Program-made: the position numbers and the translations under genes
In this document: positions 54,497-63,493 of the stretch, piece by piece
How positions within the stretch are numbered: the stretch's first letter is position 1
Layout: every line of letters starts with the position of its first letter
Notes under the pieces: model-generated
The model's database searches: none
What the model was told of the DNA's origin: nothing
The model's input: the letters and a program-made list of their open reading frames with translations, nothing else
Origin: Massilia sp. Mn16-1_5
Lineage (GTDB): Bacteria; Pseudomonadota; Gammaproteobacteria; Burkholderiales; Burkholderiaceae_D
DNA: 64,000 bases
Direction: 5' to 3'
NCBI RefSeq assembly: GCF_004798585.1
Contig: NZ_PPXQ01000014.1
Coordinates: 110,234-174,233, forward strand

Positions 54497-55579
54497 TCAG
54501 AACGTATGGCGAATGCCGAGGTTGTAGCCGGTGTTGCCGGTACCCGACTCGGTATTGTTGGCAACCGTGTAGCCGGCGCCGTTGCGGTTGTCGATGTGGC
54601 CGTAGGCCGCGTACAGGTTGGTGCGCTTCGACAGCGGGTAGAGGTAGCCGACGCCCCAGGCGTTGGCGTCCTGGTTGAAGGCGGTGCGGTCGTCCTTGTG
54701 CATTACCGAGGCCAGCAGCGTGCCGCCAGGTACCGGTGCGCTCAGGCCGAGCAGCACTTCACGGCCGTCGGTCGACGGGGTCGGCTTGACGCCGCCATAC
54801 GGGTTGTTCGGGTTGCCCAGCGGCGCCGCGTTGAAGCCCTTGTCGACGTTGAAGGCGCCGTACAGCTTGACCCATTTCAAGTCGTAGTTGGCGGCCAGCA
54901 GGGTGTTGCGGCCACGCCGTCCGCCCGGTTGCGGGGTCTCGGCATTCTTGCTGTTGTAGGCCAGGCGCGCGTTCAGCGGACCGCGCGCGTAGCCGATGGC
55001 GCCGCCGTACTGGCGGCCGTCGGCGCTGCTGGCGCCCTCGCCCAACGCATAGGCCAGTTCGAAGAAGGCGCCGTTCACGTTCGGCGAGACATAGGTGATC
55101 GTGTTGCTGCTGCGGACGTTGGCGCCATTGTCGGCAATCAGGTTCTTCGAGCTGCCGGCATAGCCGGTACTGAACGGGTCGCCCACCTGGGCCAGCGCGT
55201 TGTGCCAGGGCGTGTACTGGCGGCCGAGCGCGACGGCGCCGGCCTTGCCTTTCAGGCCGACGAAGGCCTGGCGGTTGAAGAGCGTATTGTTCGCGTCGAG
55301 GGTGCCGGTATCGATCTTGGCGCCGGTTTCCAGCGTGAAGAAGGCGGAGAGGCCGTTACCGAGGTCTTCGGTGCCGCGAAAGCCGATGCGCGAAGCCGAA
55401 GCCGCGCCACTGGTGATCTTGGTGGTGCGTCCCGCCGTGCCGCCGTCCTCGACGACGAGGGCGGCGTCCATGATGCCGTAGATCGTGACGTTGGTTTGTG
55501 CCTGTGCCGCTGCCGCGCCGAGCAGTCCGAGCGCAAGCAGACCGAACTGTGGGCCGAGCTGAATACGTGCCTTCTTCAT
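54497..55579 (-). CDS. Gram-negative porin (Porin_4 type)
   Basis: 360 residues. A signal peptide MKKARIQLGPQFGLLALGLL..AAQA precedes TNVTIYGIMDAALVVEDGG, RIGFRGTEDLGNGLSAFFTLE and SRQAFVGLKG-like NRQAFVGLKG, the standard betaproteobacterial porin start. The C-terminus NLGIRHTF ends in Phe as needed for outer-membrane insertion. The ATG at 55579 follows AAGGAGA. It is directly upstream of gudD on the same strand and is probably its uptake pore. Confidence 0.93.
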   Translation of the reverse strand: MKKARIQLGPQFGLLALGLLGAAAAQAQTNVTIYGIMDAALVVEDGGTAGRTTKITSGAASASRIGFRGTEDLGNGLSAFFTLETGAKIDTGTLDANNTLFNRQAFVGLKGKAGAVALGRQYTPWHNALAQVGDPFSTGYAGSSKNLIADNGANVRSSNTITYVSPNVNGAFFELAYALGEGASSADGRQYGGAIGYARGPLNARLAYNSKNAETPQPGGRRGRNTLLAANYDLKWVKLYGAFNVDKGFNAAPLGNPNNPYGGVKPTPSTDGREVLLGLSAPVPGGTLLASVMHKDDRTAFNQDANAWGVGYLYPLSKRTNLYAAYGHIDNRNGAGYTVANNTESGTGNTGYNLGIRHTF

Positions 55580-55747
55580 GATGGTCTCCTTTGTGGGGAT
55601 GCAAGGCCGGGCGCGGTCGACGCCGCGCTTTGCCGGTGCTGCGCATGGGCAGCTTTCTTGCACTAAAACAATCATAGAGGCGGAAGGATTCAGCAACAAA
55701 CCAATGCGTGACGTGTCCGATCCACAAATTGAATGGATGAGCTCGGT

Positions 55748-56632
55748 TTAGTTGTCGTGGAAACCGGGCACGATGTCGCGCTTGAAGAGCTGCAGGATGG
55801 GATTGTCGTTGTCGCGGCGCCAGGCGCAGACCATGCGCACCGGCTCGGTCTCGATGCGGCGCACGACGATGCCGTCGAAGTGCAGGCGCGTCGCGCCCTC
55901 CGCCACCAGGGCGGCGCCGATGCCGGCGTTGACCAGCGCCAGCATGGTGTGGACCTGGCCGATGTGCTCGACGATGTCCGGCACGACGCCGGCGCGTTCG
56001 AAGCGTTCGCTCAGCATCTGGTGGAAAGGCCGCGCCTCGTAGGGCGAATACATGACGAAGGGCTTGCCGTGCAGGTCGGCCAGGGTCGGCGCCAGGGGCC
56101 ACTGGTCCGCTTCGCCCTTCGGGATCGCCAGCATCAGCGCCTCGGTCGCCAGTAATGCCGATTCCAGCTCGGCATTCAGCGCGTGCGGACGCAGCAGGCC
56201 GAGGTCGAGCTGGCTCGCATTCAGGCCCTCGACCTGCTCGGTGCTGACCAGTTCCTTGAGCGTGAGGACGACGCCTGGAGAATGTTCGCGCAGGCGCCGC
56301 ACCACCTCGGGCAGCAGGCTGTAGCCGGCGCCGCCCGTGAAACCGATCGCCAGGGTGCCCTGCTCGCCCTTGGCCACGCGGCGCGCGGTGAAGGTCGCCT
56401 CCTCGGCCATGCGCAGGATGCGCGCCGCTTCCGGGAAGAAGGCCTTGCCGGCGGCCGTCAGGCGCACGATGCGGCTGTTGCGCTCGAGCAGGCGCGCGCC
56501 GACGTAGTGTTCGAGCAGGCGGATCTGGCGCGAGAGCGGCGGCTGGGTCATGTTGAGGCGCTCGGCCGCGCGGCTGAAGTGGAGTTCCTCGGCCACCGCG
56601 ACGAAGCAGCGGAGCTGGCTGATTTCGAACAT
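55748..56632 (-). CDS. LysR-family transcriptional regulator
   Basis: 294 residues. The N-terminal helix-turn-helix (LRCFVAVAEELHFSRAAERL, then TQPPLSRQIRLLE) is followed by a two-lobed effector domain. It is 13 bases after the amino-acid permease on the same strand and 168 bases before the porin-gudD genes, so it could govern either. LysR proteins of this subgroup (BenM/CatM-like) often respond to carboxylic acids. Effector unknown. Confidence 0.9.
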   Translation of the reverse strand: MFEISQLRCFVAVAEELHFSRAAERLNMTQPPLSRQIRLLEHYVGARLLERNSRIVRLTAAGKAFFPEAARILRMAEEATFTARRVAKGEQGTLAIGFTGGAGYSLLPEVVRRLREHSPGVVLTLKELVSTEQVEGLNASQLDLGLLRPHALNAELESALLATEALMLAIPKGEADQWPLAPTLADLHGKPFVMYSPYEARPFHQMLSERFERAGVVPDIVEHIGQVHTMLALVNAGIGAALVAEGATRLHFDGIVVRRIETEPVRMVCAWRRDNDNPILQLFKRDIVPGFHDN

Positions 56633-56645
56633 GGAGGATTTCCTT

Positions 56646-57320
56646 TTATCGGTGCTGCGCGTGCGCCCGGTTCAACCGGTGTTCGGCGACGCGCTGCAGC
56701 TGCTCGAACACGAGACTGAGCAACCAGTAGATGGCGGCGGCCGCCAGGTAGAGCGGCAGCGGCTGGAAGCTGGTCGCGATCGCCTCCTTGGTCGCCAGCA
56801 TCAGTTCGGTCAGGGCGATCACCGACACCAGCGACGTATCCTTGATCAGGCTGATCAGGGTATTGCTCATGGACGGCACCGCCACCCGCAGCGCTTGCGG
56901 CAGCACCACGTGCGCCAGGGTCTGGCCGTAGCCGAGCCCCAGGCTGAAACTGGCGCGCCATTGGCCCTGGCCAATGCTGGCGATGGCGCCGCGCAGGCTT
57001 TCCGACAGGTAGGCGCCGCTGTTCAGGGACAGCGCCAGCACCCCGGCCGTGACCGGCGTGAACTCGATGCCGACACTGGGCAGGCCGTAATAGATGACGA
57101 AGATCTGCACCAGCAGCGGCGTGCCGCGCATCGCGCTCACGTACAGGGCGGCGGGCCAACGGAGAAACGTCCAGGGCGCGATACGCAGCAGCGCCACCGG
57201 CACCCCGATCGCCAGGCCGCCGATCATCGACGCCAGTGCGAACAGCAGGGTATAGCCGGCGCCCTGCAGCAGGGTCGGCGCGGCGTCGCGCAGCAGGGAC
57301 AGCAACTGCGACAGCTCCAT
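56646..57320 (-). CDS. polar amino-acid ABC transporter permease
   Basis: 224 residues with five membrane helices. The EAA-type coupling motif GAIASIGQGQWRASFSLGLG and SAMRGTPLLVQIFVIYYGL are characteristic of His/Glu/Gln/Arg/opine permeases. It follows the binding-protein gene by three bases. The cognate ATPase gene is not present within this window, so the ATPase must be elsewhere or shared. Confidence 0.93.
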   Translation of the reverse strand: MELSQLLSLLRDAAPTLLQGAGYTLLFALASMIGGLAIGVPVALLRIAPWTFLRWPAALYVSAMRGTPLLVQIFVIYYGLPSVGIEFTPVTAGVLALSLNSGAYLSESLRGAIASIGQGQWRASFSLGLGYGQTLAHVVLPQALRVAVPSMSNTLISLIKDTSLVSVIALTELMLATKEAIATSFQPLPLYLAAAAIYWLLSLVFEQLQRVAEHRLNRAHAQHR

Positions 57321-57323
57321 CGC

Positions 57324-58151
57324 TCAGCGCGCAGGGCGCGAGGCGTCGCTGCCGAACCAGCGGGTCGACATGCGCGCCAGGCTGCCGTCGGCCTGCAGGT
57401 CCGCCAGGGCCTTGTCGACGGCCGCCTTGAACTTCGGATTACCCTTGCGGAAGGGAATACCCATGCGCTCGACCGCGCCCACGCGCGCGCCGGCCTTGAT
57501 CGGCAGCTGCGAGTTCTTCAGCAGGTAGGACACCATCAGGCTGTCGTTCAGGGCCGCGGCGACGCGCCCGAAGGCCAGGTCCTGCAGGTTCTCCGGCGCG
57601 GCCGGATAGCTCTTCACCTGGATGCCGGGCACGGCCTTGGCCTGCTGCTCGAACACGCTGCCCTGCCCCACGCCCAGGGTCTTGCCCTTCAGGTCGGCGA
57701 GCGTCTTGTATTGCAGGCTCTCGTTGCGGCGCACGATCAGCTGCGGCGAAGAATACGTATAGGGATGGGAAAAGTCGAAGGCCTGCTCGCGCTTGGGCGT
57801 GATGCCGACCTGGCTGACGATGACGTCGTACTTGCCCGCTGCCAGACCGGCCAGGATGGCCGACCACTCGGTTGTCACGAATTCAGGCTTCAGTCCGAGC
57901 TTGGCGGCCACGGCCTGCACGACCTCGACGTCGTAGCCGGCCAGCTGGCCCGTCTTCGGATCCTTGAAGTTAAACGGGGGATAAGTCCCTTCCATCGCGA
58001 TGCGCAGGGTGCCGCGCGCCTTGACGGTATCGAGCAGGTCGGCGGCGAAGGCCGAGGCCGTGCCCAATGCGGCGCAGCCCAGCGCGAGGACGATGGCACC
58101 GTGCCGGACGGCGCGGCGGCGCGAAGCGAAAAGGGACGGCGTCGGCTTCAA
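57324..58151 (-). CDS. polar amino-acid (cystine-type) ABC substrate-binding protein
   Basis: 275 residues. A signal peptide with an Arg-rich start (ending SAFA) precedes RGTLRIAMEGTYPPFNFKDP and GYDVEVVQAVAAKLG, the family 3 solute-binding fold. The pattern is closest to cystine-binding FliY/TcyA proteins, but ligand choice is uncertain. It is the first gene of a two- or three-gene unit with the permease and the LysR regulator. Confidence 0.88.
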   Translation of the reverse strand: MKPTPSLFASRRRAVRHGAIVLALGCAALGTASAFAADLLDTVKARGTLRIAMEGTYPPFNFKDPKTGQLAGYDVEVVQAVAAKLGLKPEFVTTEWSAILAGLAAGKYDVIVSQVGITPKREQAFDFSHPYTYSSPQLIVRRNESLQYKTLADLKGKTLGVGQGSVFEQQAKAVPGIQVKSYPAAPENLQDLAFGRVAAALNDSLMVSYLLKNSQLPIKAGARVGAVERMGIPFRKGNPKFKAAVDKALADLQADGSLARMSTRWFGSDASRPAR

Positions 58152-58236
58152 GATTGCTCTCCGTTAAAAAGCGAATAACGCTTTTATAACCGAAAAGCCG
58201 CCTGCGGGGCGAGGGAAAGATGTTCCTCGCCAGGCG

Positions 58237-58656
58237 TCAATACGCGCGCGAGGCTTGGCCCAGGCCGCCGCGCGAGCCGAAGCGGTGACCCACCACCAGG
58301 GTCGTGCTGGCGACCAGGCTCGACAGGCCGATGATCAGCTGGATCAGGCGGTCGGCCGGCAGCAGCCAGTAGGAACCGCGTGGCACCTCGGCGCCGGTGG
58401 CGGCGACAATCAGCGGCGTGATCCAGCTGGCTTCCTCGTCGACGTCGAGCTGGATCGCGTCCTCGTGGGTCTGCATGTAGATGTTGCCGCCTTCGGCCAG
58501 CGTGAAGCAGACGCCGTAGCCCGTTTCCTGCGGCTTGATCAGCTCCTGCATGGCCTGGTCATGCTCGGCGATCCAGAGTTCGACGTCCTGCGGGGTTTCG
58601 AGGTGGATCCAGGGACGGGGACGGAAGCGTGGCGGCGTATCGAGTGGAGCAGTCAT
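58237..58656 (-). CDS. hypothetical small protein
   Basis: 139 residues. The mostly soluble N-terminal part (HLETPQDVELWIAEHDQAMQELI) has a Trp/Glu-rich texture, and a hydrophobic segment near 100-118 (LIQLIIGLSSLVASTTLVVG) could be one membrane helix. No family recognised. The frame is open, starts MTAPLD and has base composition like the host. It is separated from the metallophosphoesterase by 58 bases. Confidence 0.6.
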   Translation of the reverse strand: MTAPLDTPPRFRPRPWIHLETPQDVELWIAEHDQAMQELIKPQETGYGVCFTLAEGGNIYMQTHEDAIQLDVDEEASWITPLIVAATGAEVPRGSYWLLPADRLIQLIIGLSSLVASTTLVVGHRFGSRGGLGQASRAY

Positions 58657-58714
58657 CGGGTGCTGAGCAAGATCAAAGGCAAAGAAGCTATGCTACGGCA
58701 TTTTGCGGTCCGCG

Positions 58715-59185
58715 TCAGCGTGCGTCCGGTCCGACCAGGGTGACGATACGGGGCCGCACCGCGCCGTCCTCGATCAGCAGTTCGGCCGCCGAGATCGGCA
58801 GGCTGAAGCGCCGCCGGCCCGCACTGCCGGGATTGATGTAAAGGACGCCGTCTCTCTCGCCGCAAGCCGGCTTGTGCGAGTGGCCCGAGACGACGATGCG
58901 CACGCCGGCCGCGGCCGGGTCGATGTCGAGCTCTTTCAGGTCGTGGATCGCGTGCAAGGCGACGTCGCCGATGCGCAGCGTGGCGCTGACGGGGATGGCG
59001 CGCGCCCAGCTGTCGCGGTCGTTATTGCCGCGCACCACGGTGAGCGGCGCGATCTGCGCAAGGCGTTCGAGGATGGCGGCGTTGCCGATGTCGCCGCCGT
59101 GGACGATGTGATCGCAGCCGGCCAGGAAGTCCAGCGCTTCGGGACGCAGGAGACCGTGCGTGTCGGAGATCAGTCCGACGCGCAC
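58715..59185 (-). CDS. YfcE/MJ0936-like metallophosphoesterase
   Basis: 156 residues, GTG start at 59185. The metal-site motifs are all present: ISDTHG near residue 6, GGDIGN, RGNNDRD, and SGHSHKP. These form a dinuclear centre. The family contains small phosphodiesterases; the physiological substrate is unknown. Stand-alone size is normal. Confidence 0.92.
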   Translation of the reverse strand: MRVGLISDTHGLLRPEALDFLAGCDHIVHGGDIGNAAILERLAQIAPLTVVRGNNDRDSWARAIPVSATLRIGDVALHAIHDLKELDIDPAAAGVRIVVSGHSHKPACGERDGVLYINPGSAGRRRFSLPISAAELLIEDGAVRPRIVTLVGPDAR

Positions 59186-59216
59186 GGGCCTGGCCGCCAG
59201 GGGCCTGGATACCGGC

Positions 59217-59507
59217 TTAATGATGGCGCTTCGCCCCGGCCATCTTCGCCGTCGTGTAGATCGAATACAGCGCGGCCAGGCCGACCAGTACGTAGACCAG
59301 GCGTGCCGCCGGGCTGCCGGGGCCGAAGATGGTGGCGACCATGTCGACCTCGAACAGGCCGACCAGGGCCCAGTTCAGGCCGCCGATGATCAGCAGCGCC
59401 ATCGCCAGGTAATCGAGTGCCGACATGGCCGAATGGCCGCCTTCGCGCATCGCGCTGCGGCGTTCGGTTCCCATGCGGCGATCCATCGGTGCGTTCATCG
59501 TTGCCAT
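59217..59507 (-). CDS. DUF378-family small membrane protein
   Basis: 96 residues. The C-terminal 70 residues (SALDYLAMALLIIGGLNWALVGLFEVD, then VYVLVGLAALYSIY) match the short DUF378 family with two membrane helices. An N-terminal extension of about 27 residues is included because ATG 59507 has AAGGAGA upstream; the usual family start would be MSALDYLA. Function unknown. Confidence 0.8.
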   Translation of the reverse strand: MATMNAPMDRRMGTERRSAMREGGHSAMSALDYLAMALLIIGGLNWALVGLFEVDMVATIFGPGSPAARLVYVLVGLAALYSIYTTAKMAGAKRHH

Positions 59508-59634
59508 TGCGTTCTCCTTCGCAAGTCCAGCGGGCGGCAAAAGGAGCTTGCCGCCCCTGGATCTCACGATAGCAAAAACCGGCACGATGATGGCGCCCGC
59601 AAGCCCTATCAGGCTTGAGAGGATGACTTGCCGG

Positions 59635-60276
59635 TCAGCCTTTCCAGGTGCGGTTCAGGCCGGTGTCGGCGTGGATCCAGCCGCCCTTCGGGCCGGAGCG
59701 GTAGTAATAGCCGACGCCGCCCTGGCGGAAGCTGCGGATCAGGCCGCCGAGCACTTCCTCGTTCAGGCTGGCGACGCGGATGTCGGCCGCCTTGCCGACC
59801 ATGTGCAGCGACTTGCGCGCGGCCGGAATGCCCTGCTCCAGCAGGCGCGCGTTCGAGGCCGGGGTGCGGTAGCCGGACAGGATCTCGAGCGGCTGATGCA
59901 TGCCGTAGCGCGCGATGAAGGCTTGCGTGCCCCACAGCATTTCGAGCAGCTTGGGATCGATCGGCGCCGTTTCGCGGCCGTTGACGTCGCGCAGCAGGTG
60001 GCACAGTTCCTGGTAGGCGGAGTCGATCACTTCGCCGTCCTTCCAGTACAGCAGCTTGGCGCGCTCGCCGCTTTGCGGACGCGTGACCGACAGCGTGCGC
60101 GGCTTGACCCAGAAGTCGAGGTCGAGCAGCTGGGCGTCGAACAGGTCGGGCGGCGGGGTCAGGTCGGCCGGCGCCGCTTGCGGTGCGGCCTGGGCCTGGC
60201 CAATCAGGGTCGGGGCCAATGCGCCCAGGGCGGACAGGCGCATGCCTTGTTGAAGGAATTCTCTGCGGGAAGACAT
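59635..60276 (-). CDS. YcbK/DUF882-like peptidase (murein endopeptidase type)
   Basis: 213 residues. The N-terminus MSSRREFLQQGMRLSALGAL has a twin-arginine-like signal. The peptidase M15-type zinc site reads SGYRTPASN, SLHMVGKAADIR and GGWIHADTG (two His and an Asp). Homologues such as E. coli MepK cut 3-3 or 4-3 cross-links of peptidoglycan. Periplasmic. The ribosome site is weak but the start fits the signal. Confidence 0.87.
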   Translation of the reverse strand: MSSRREFLQQGMRLSALGALAPTLIGQAQAAPQAAPADLTPPPDLFDAQLLDLDFWVKPRTLSVTRPQSGERAKLLYWKDGEVIDSAYQELCHLLRDVNGRETAPIDPKLLEMLWGTQAFIARYGMHQPLEILSGYRTPASNARLLEQGIPAARKSLHMVGKAADIRVASLNEEVLGGLIRSFRQGGVGYYYRSGPKGGWIHADTGLNRTWKG

Positions 60277-60401
60277 AAAGCACTCATCTTTGCGAAGCCC
60301 GTACTATAGCGTAAGGAGATCTTGCACAAAAGACGTTAATTGTTGCTGAATGGCCGCAGTTAAGGATGAGTTAAGAAAAAGCCAAGCCGCGCTGTGCAAT
60401 G

Positions 60402-60935
60402 CTACGCGCTGCAGTTGCAGAAACGTTTGCTGCCCGGAGCGGCGGCCGGATCGGCGTCCAGCTTCTTCCACATCAGGCTGCATTCGAGCCCGAAACAGGA
60501 TTTCTCGATGCCGGCGTTGGCATAGCCGTGGCGTTCGTAGAAGGTGGCGCAGCTTTCCGGGCTGTGCAGGTGCAGCTTGCGGATGTCCCAGGCGCGCGCC
60601 TGGTCCTCGACGGCGGCCAGCAGGGCGCGGCCGACGCCGCTGCGCAGGGCGCCCGGCTCGACATAGCACAGGGCCAGCTTGCCGGCCTGGGTCAGCAGCG
60701 CCAGGCCCAGCAGCTCGCGCTTACCCTCGCCCTCGCGCTCGGCGACGATGGCGTGGTTGCTCGATGAGCCGAACCAGGTGGCGACCGTTTCCGGCGTCTT
60801 GTTGGCCAGCCAGGCATCGAGCACCTCGGGCCGGCCGCGGTGATCAGGTGCGCAGACCTCCTCGATCGAGCGGCGCAACAGCGCGCAAGCGGCGGCAGCG
60901 TCGGATGGCGCTGCCTTGCGAATATCGATACCCAT
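60402..60935 (-). CDS. GNAT-family N-acetyltransferase
   Basis: 177 residues. The GNAT fold is clear with CYVEPGALRSGVGRALLAAVEDQA, where the acetyl-CoA motif is RSGVGRAL, and a C-terminal ATFYERHGYANAG. Substrate unknown. It is followed on the same strand, 125 bases on, by the DUF882-like gene. Confidence 0.88.
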   Translation of the reverse strand: MGIDIRKAAPSDAAAACALLRRSIEEVCAPDHRGRPEVLDAWLANKTPETVATWFGSSSNHAIVAEREGEGKRELLGLALLTQAGKLALCYVEPGALRSGVGRALLAAVEDQARAWDIRKLHLHSPESCATFYERHGYANAGIEKSCFGLECSLMWKKLDADPAAAPGSKRFCNCSA

Positions 60936-61127
60936 GAACTTCTACCCAGTCATTCCGTAAACACTGTTGTCTCTTGCTCTACTGCATGTTTCGATGTTTC
61001 CGATGACATGCGCGGCGATGTGCGGACTATACACCGAAAGCCGCAGAGCTTGCCGGACCCCATGCATACCTCGAACCGCTTCTAAGCATATGACTATTCT
61101 GTTCTTCCGTTTTTCTCTGAATAAATG

Positions 61128-61146
61128 GAACATCCATGCTGTTCCC
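61128..61146 (+). promoter_or_regulatory. inverted repeat upstream of the sulfate-binding protein gene
   Basis: GGAACA-N7-TGTTCC, 26 bases before the start codon, in an A/T-rich region. It may be a binding site of a cysteine or sulfate regulator such as CysB; CysB sites are poorly conserved, so this is a suggestion. Confidence 0.4.
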
Positions 61147-61171
61147 ATTGTATTGAAAGAGCGAGAAAAAT

Positions 61172-62185
61172 ATGCCACATACCCAAGTCAGTTCCCTGCG
61201 TCGCTGGATCCTCGCGCTGGCCGTCGGTGCAGCGCTGCCGCTCTCGGCAAGCGCCGCCAACGTCGAGCTGCTGAACGTCTCCTACGACGTGGCGCGCGAA
61301 TTGTACAAGGACGTCAATCCGGCCTTCATCGAGAGCTGGAAAAAGAGCAGCGGCGAAACCATCACCATCAAGCAGTCGCACGGCGGCTCGAGCAAGCAGG
61401 CGCGCGCCGTGGCCGACGGCCTGGAAGCCTCGGTGGTGACCATGAACCAGGCCAACGACATCGACATGCTGGCCGACCGCGGCCTCGTCGTGAAGGACTG
61501 GGCCAAGAAGTTCCCGAACAACGCCGCGCCCTACTACTCGACCATGGTATTCCTGGTCCGCAAGGGCAACCCGAAGGGCATCAAGAACTGGGACGACCTG
61601 GCCAAGCCGGGCGTGCAGGTCATCATCCCGAATCCGAAGACCGCGGGCAATGGCCGCTACACCTACCTGGCGGCCTGGGGTTCGGTGCTGAAGAAAGGCG
61701 GCAACGAGGCGCAGGCGCGTGAGCTGGTCGGCAAGATCTTCAAGAACGTGCCGATCCTGGACGCCGGCGGCCGCGCGGCCACCACCACCTTCACCCAGCG
61801 CCAGATCGGCGACGCCCTGGTGACTTTCGAGAACGAAGTGAGCATGGTGCGCGCCGAGTTCGGCGACAACTTCGAAGTGGTGTATCCGACCGTCTCTATC
61901 CTGGCCGAGTCGCCCGTGGCCGTGGTCGACAAGGTGGTCGACCGCCGCGGCGTGCGCAAGCAGGCCACGGCTTACCTGAACTTCCTGTACACCCCGGCGG
62001 GCCAGGAAATCGGCGCCAAGCACTACCTGCGCGTGCGTAACGAAGCCGTGATGAAGAAGTTCGCTGGCAACTACAAGCCGATCACGCTGTTCTCGGTCGA
62101 CGAGCTGTTCGGCGGCTGGCGCAAGGCCCAGAAAGTCCACTTCGACGACGGCGGCGAGTTCGACAAGATCTACCAGGCGAAGTAA
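61172..62185 (+). CDS. sbp: sulfate ABC transporter substrate-binding protein
   Basis: 337 residues. A signal peptide ending LSASA is followed by VELLNVSYDVARELYKDVNP, KQSHGGSSKQARAVADGLEA and NPKTAGNGRYTYLAAWG, all hallmarks of the Sbp/CysP group. The Ser-Gly-Gly-Ser region binds sulfate in the known structures. It is monocistronic with no CysTWA genes nearby, so it must use a permease encoded elsewhere. A strong terminator follows. Confidence 0.95.
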   Translation: MPHTQVSSLRRWILALAVGAALPLSASAANVELLNVSYDVARELYKDVNPAFIESWKKSSGETITIKQSHGGSSKQARAVADGLEASVVTMNQANDIDMLADRGLVVKDWAKKFPNNAAPYYSTMVFLVRKGNPKGIKNWDDLAKPGVQVIIPNPKTAGNGRYTYLAAWGSVLKKGGNEAQARELVGKIFKNVPILDAGGRAATTTFTQRQIGDALVTFENEVSMVRAEFGDNFEVVYPTVSILAESPVAVVDKVVDRRGVRKQATAYLNFLYTPAGQEIGAKHYLRVRNEAVMKKFAGNYKPITLFSVDELFGGWRKAQKVHFDDGGEFDKIYQAK

Positions 62186-62238
62186 ACACAGAAGCGCTGT
62201 TCTGTATTTATACAAACAACGGAATTACCGCTCCACAA

Positions 62239-62268
62239 AGGCCCTGCAACAACGCAGGGCCTTTTTTT
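62239..62268 (+). terminator. rho-independent terminator after sbp
   Basis: AGGCCCTGC-AACAAC-GCAGGGCCT followed by a T run. Confidence 0.92.
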
Positions 62269-62415
62269 GTCACGAAATATCACGCTTGAGGCTGGTTTTT
62301 GCTTGTGCGCCATAGACATGAGGAAATGCGAATGCTAACCTTCATTCTTCGGTGTGCCCTGAAGCAATATTACGCGCTGCCCTCCCCTGGCCAACCTGAC
62401 ACCTACCCGACACCC

Positions 62416-63393
62416 ATGATGAAAAAACTGTTCGCCGCTGTCCTGTTGTCGATCTCGTCTGCTGCCGCAATCGCGGTGCCCTTCGGTTCGCAATCGGTGC
62501 TGGTGGTTGAAGACGACACCGGCAAGGTATTGCTGGAAAAGAATGCCGGCGCGGTCGTGCCGATCGCCTCGCTGACCAAGCTGATGACCGCGATGGTCAT
62601 CCTCGACGCCAAGCAGGACATGAACGAGCTGATCGAGATCGACCGCAGCGACGTCGACACCCTCAAGCACAGCAGCTCGCGCGTCCCGGTCGGCGCCAGC
62701 ATCCCGCGCGGCGACGTGCTGCAGCTTGCCCTGATGTCCTCGGACAACCGCGCCGCTGCCGCCCTGGGCCGCACCTACCCGGGCGGCCTGCCGGCGTTCA
62801 AGGCCGCCGTGCGCCGCAAGATCGCCGCCCTGGGCATGAGCCATACCGTGATCGAAGAGCCGACCGGCCTGTCGCCCAACAACCGCTCGACCGCGGCCGA
62901 CCTGGTCAAGATGGCGCAAGCCGCGTCCCAGTACAAGGAAATCACCGACCGCACCACCGATGCCAAGAACCTGGTGAGCATCAACAGCCGCGAAGTCGAG
63001 TTCCACAACACCAACCGCCTGGTCGGCGCCAAGGGCTGGGACATCGGCCTGTCGAAGACCGGCTACATCCAGGAAGCCGGCCGCTGCCTGATCATGAGCA
63101 TCAAGGCCGGCGGCAAGAACGCGACCATGGTGCTGCTCAATGCCGGCGCCTCCTCGGCCCGCATCCTCGACGCCCTGAACATCCGCCGCTTCATCACCGG
63201 CGAGGAAGCGCAGCCTGCCCGTGTAGCCCGCGTTGCCCGCGCCGGCGGCCCGATCCGGGCCAGCGCCCGCGCCCCGCGCATCAAGGCCAGCGCCCCTGCC
63301 CTGCGCGCCAAGTCGAAAGGCGGCGTGCGTGCCAAGGCCAAGGTCGTGCCGACCAAGAAGAAGGCCGTGGTGGTGCGCAAGCGCCGCAACTGA
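62416..63393 (+). CDS. pbpG: D-alanyl-D-alanine endopeptidase, PBP7-like
   Basis: 325 residues from MMKKLFAAVLL, with a signal peptide. The low-molecular-weight penicillin-binding protein motifs are SLTK (ASLTKLMTAM), SSDN and KTG (LSKTGYIQEAG), in normal order. The last 60 residues are unusually Lys/Arg/Ala-rich and low complexity, and may bind cell-wall polymers or nucleic acid. It cuts DAP-D-Ala cross-bridges in peptidoglycan. No strong ribosome site is visible; upstream in-frame starts lack a signal peptide. Confidence 0.92.
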   Translation: MMKKLFAAVLLSISSAAAIAVPFGSQSVLVVEDDTGKVLLEKNAGAVVPIASLTKLMTAMVILDAKQDMNELIEIDRSDVDTLKHSSSRVPVGASIPRGDVLQLALMSSDNRAAAALGRTYPGGLPAFKAAVRRKIAALGMSHTVIEEPTGLSPNNRSTAADLVKMAQAASQYKEITDRTTDAKNLVSINSREVEFHNTNRLVGAKGWDIGLSKTGYIQEAGRCLIMSIKAGGKNATMVLLNAGASSARILDALNIRRFITGEEAQPARVARVARAGGPIRASARAPRIKASAPALRAKSKGGVRAKAKVVPTKKKAVVVRKRRN

Positions 63394-63416
63394 GGCAGTC
63401 CGCCTGCATGATCCGG

Positions 63417-63438
63417 GCCCCGCACTGCGGGGCTTTTT
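63417..63438 (+). terminator. rho-independent terminator after pbpG
   Basis: GCCCCGC-ACT-GCGGGGC followed by TTTTT, 23 bases after the stop. Confidence 0.92.
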
Positions 63439-63493
63439 CTTTGGCGCTGCCCGTCGCGGGTAGAATGCAGGTCCACACCCACAGGAAGCAACG

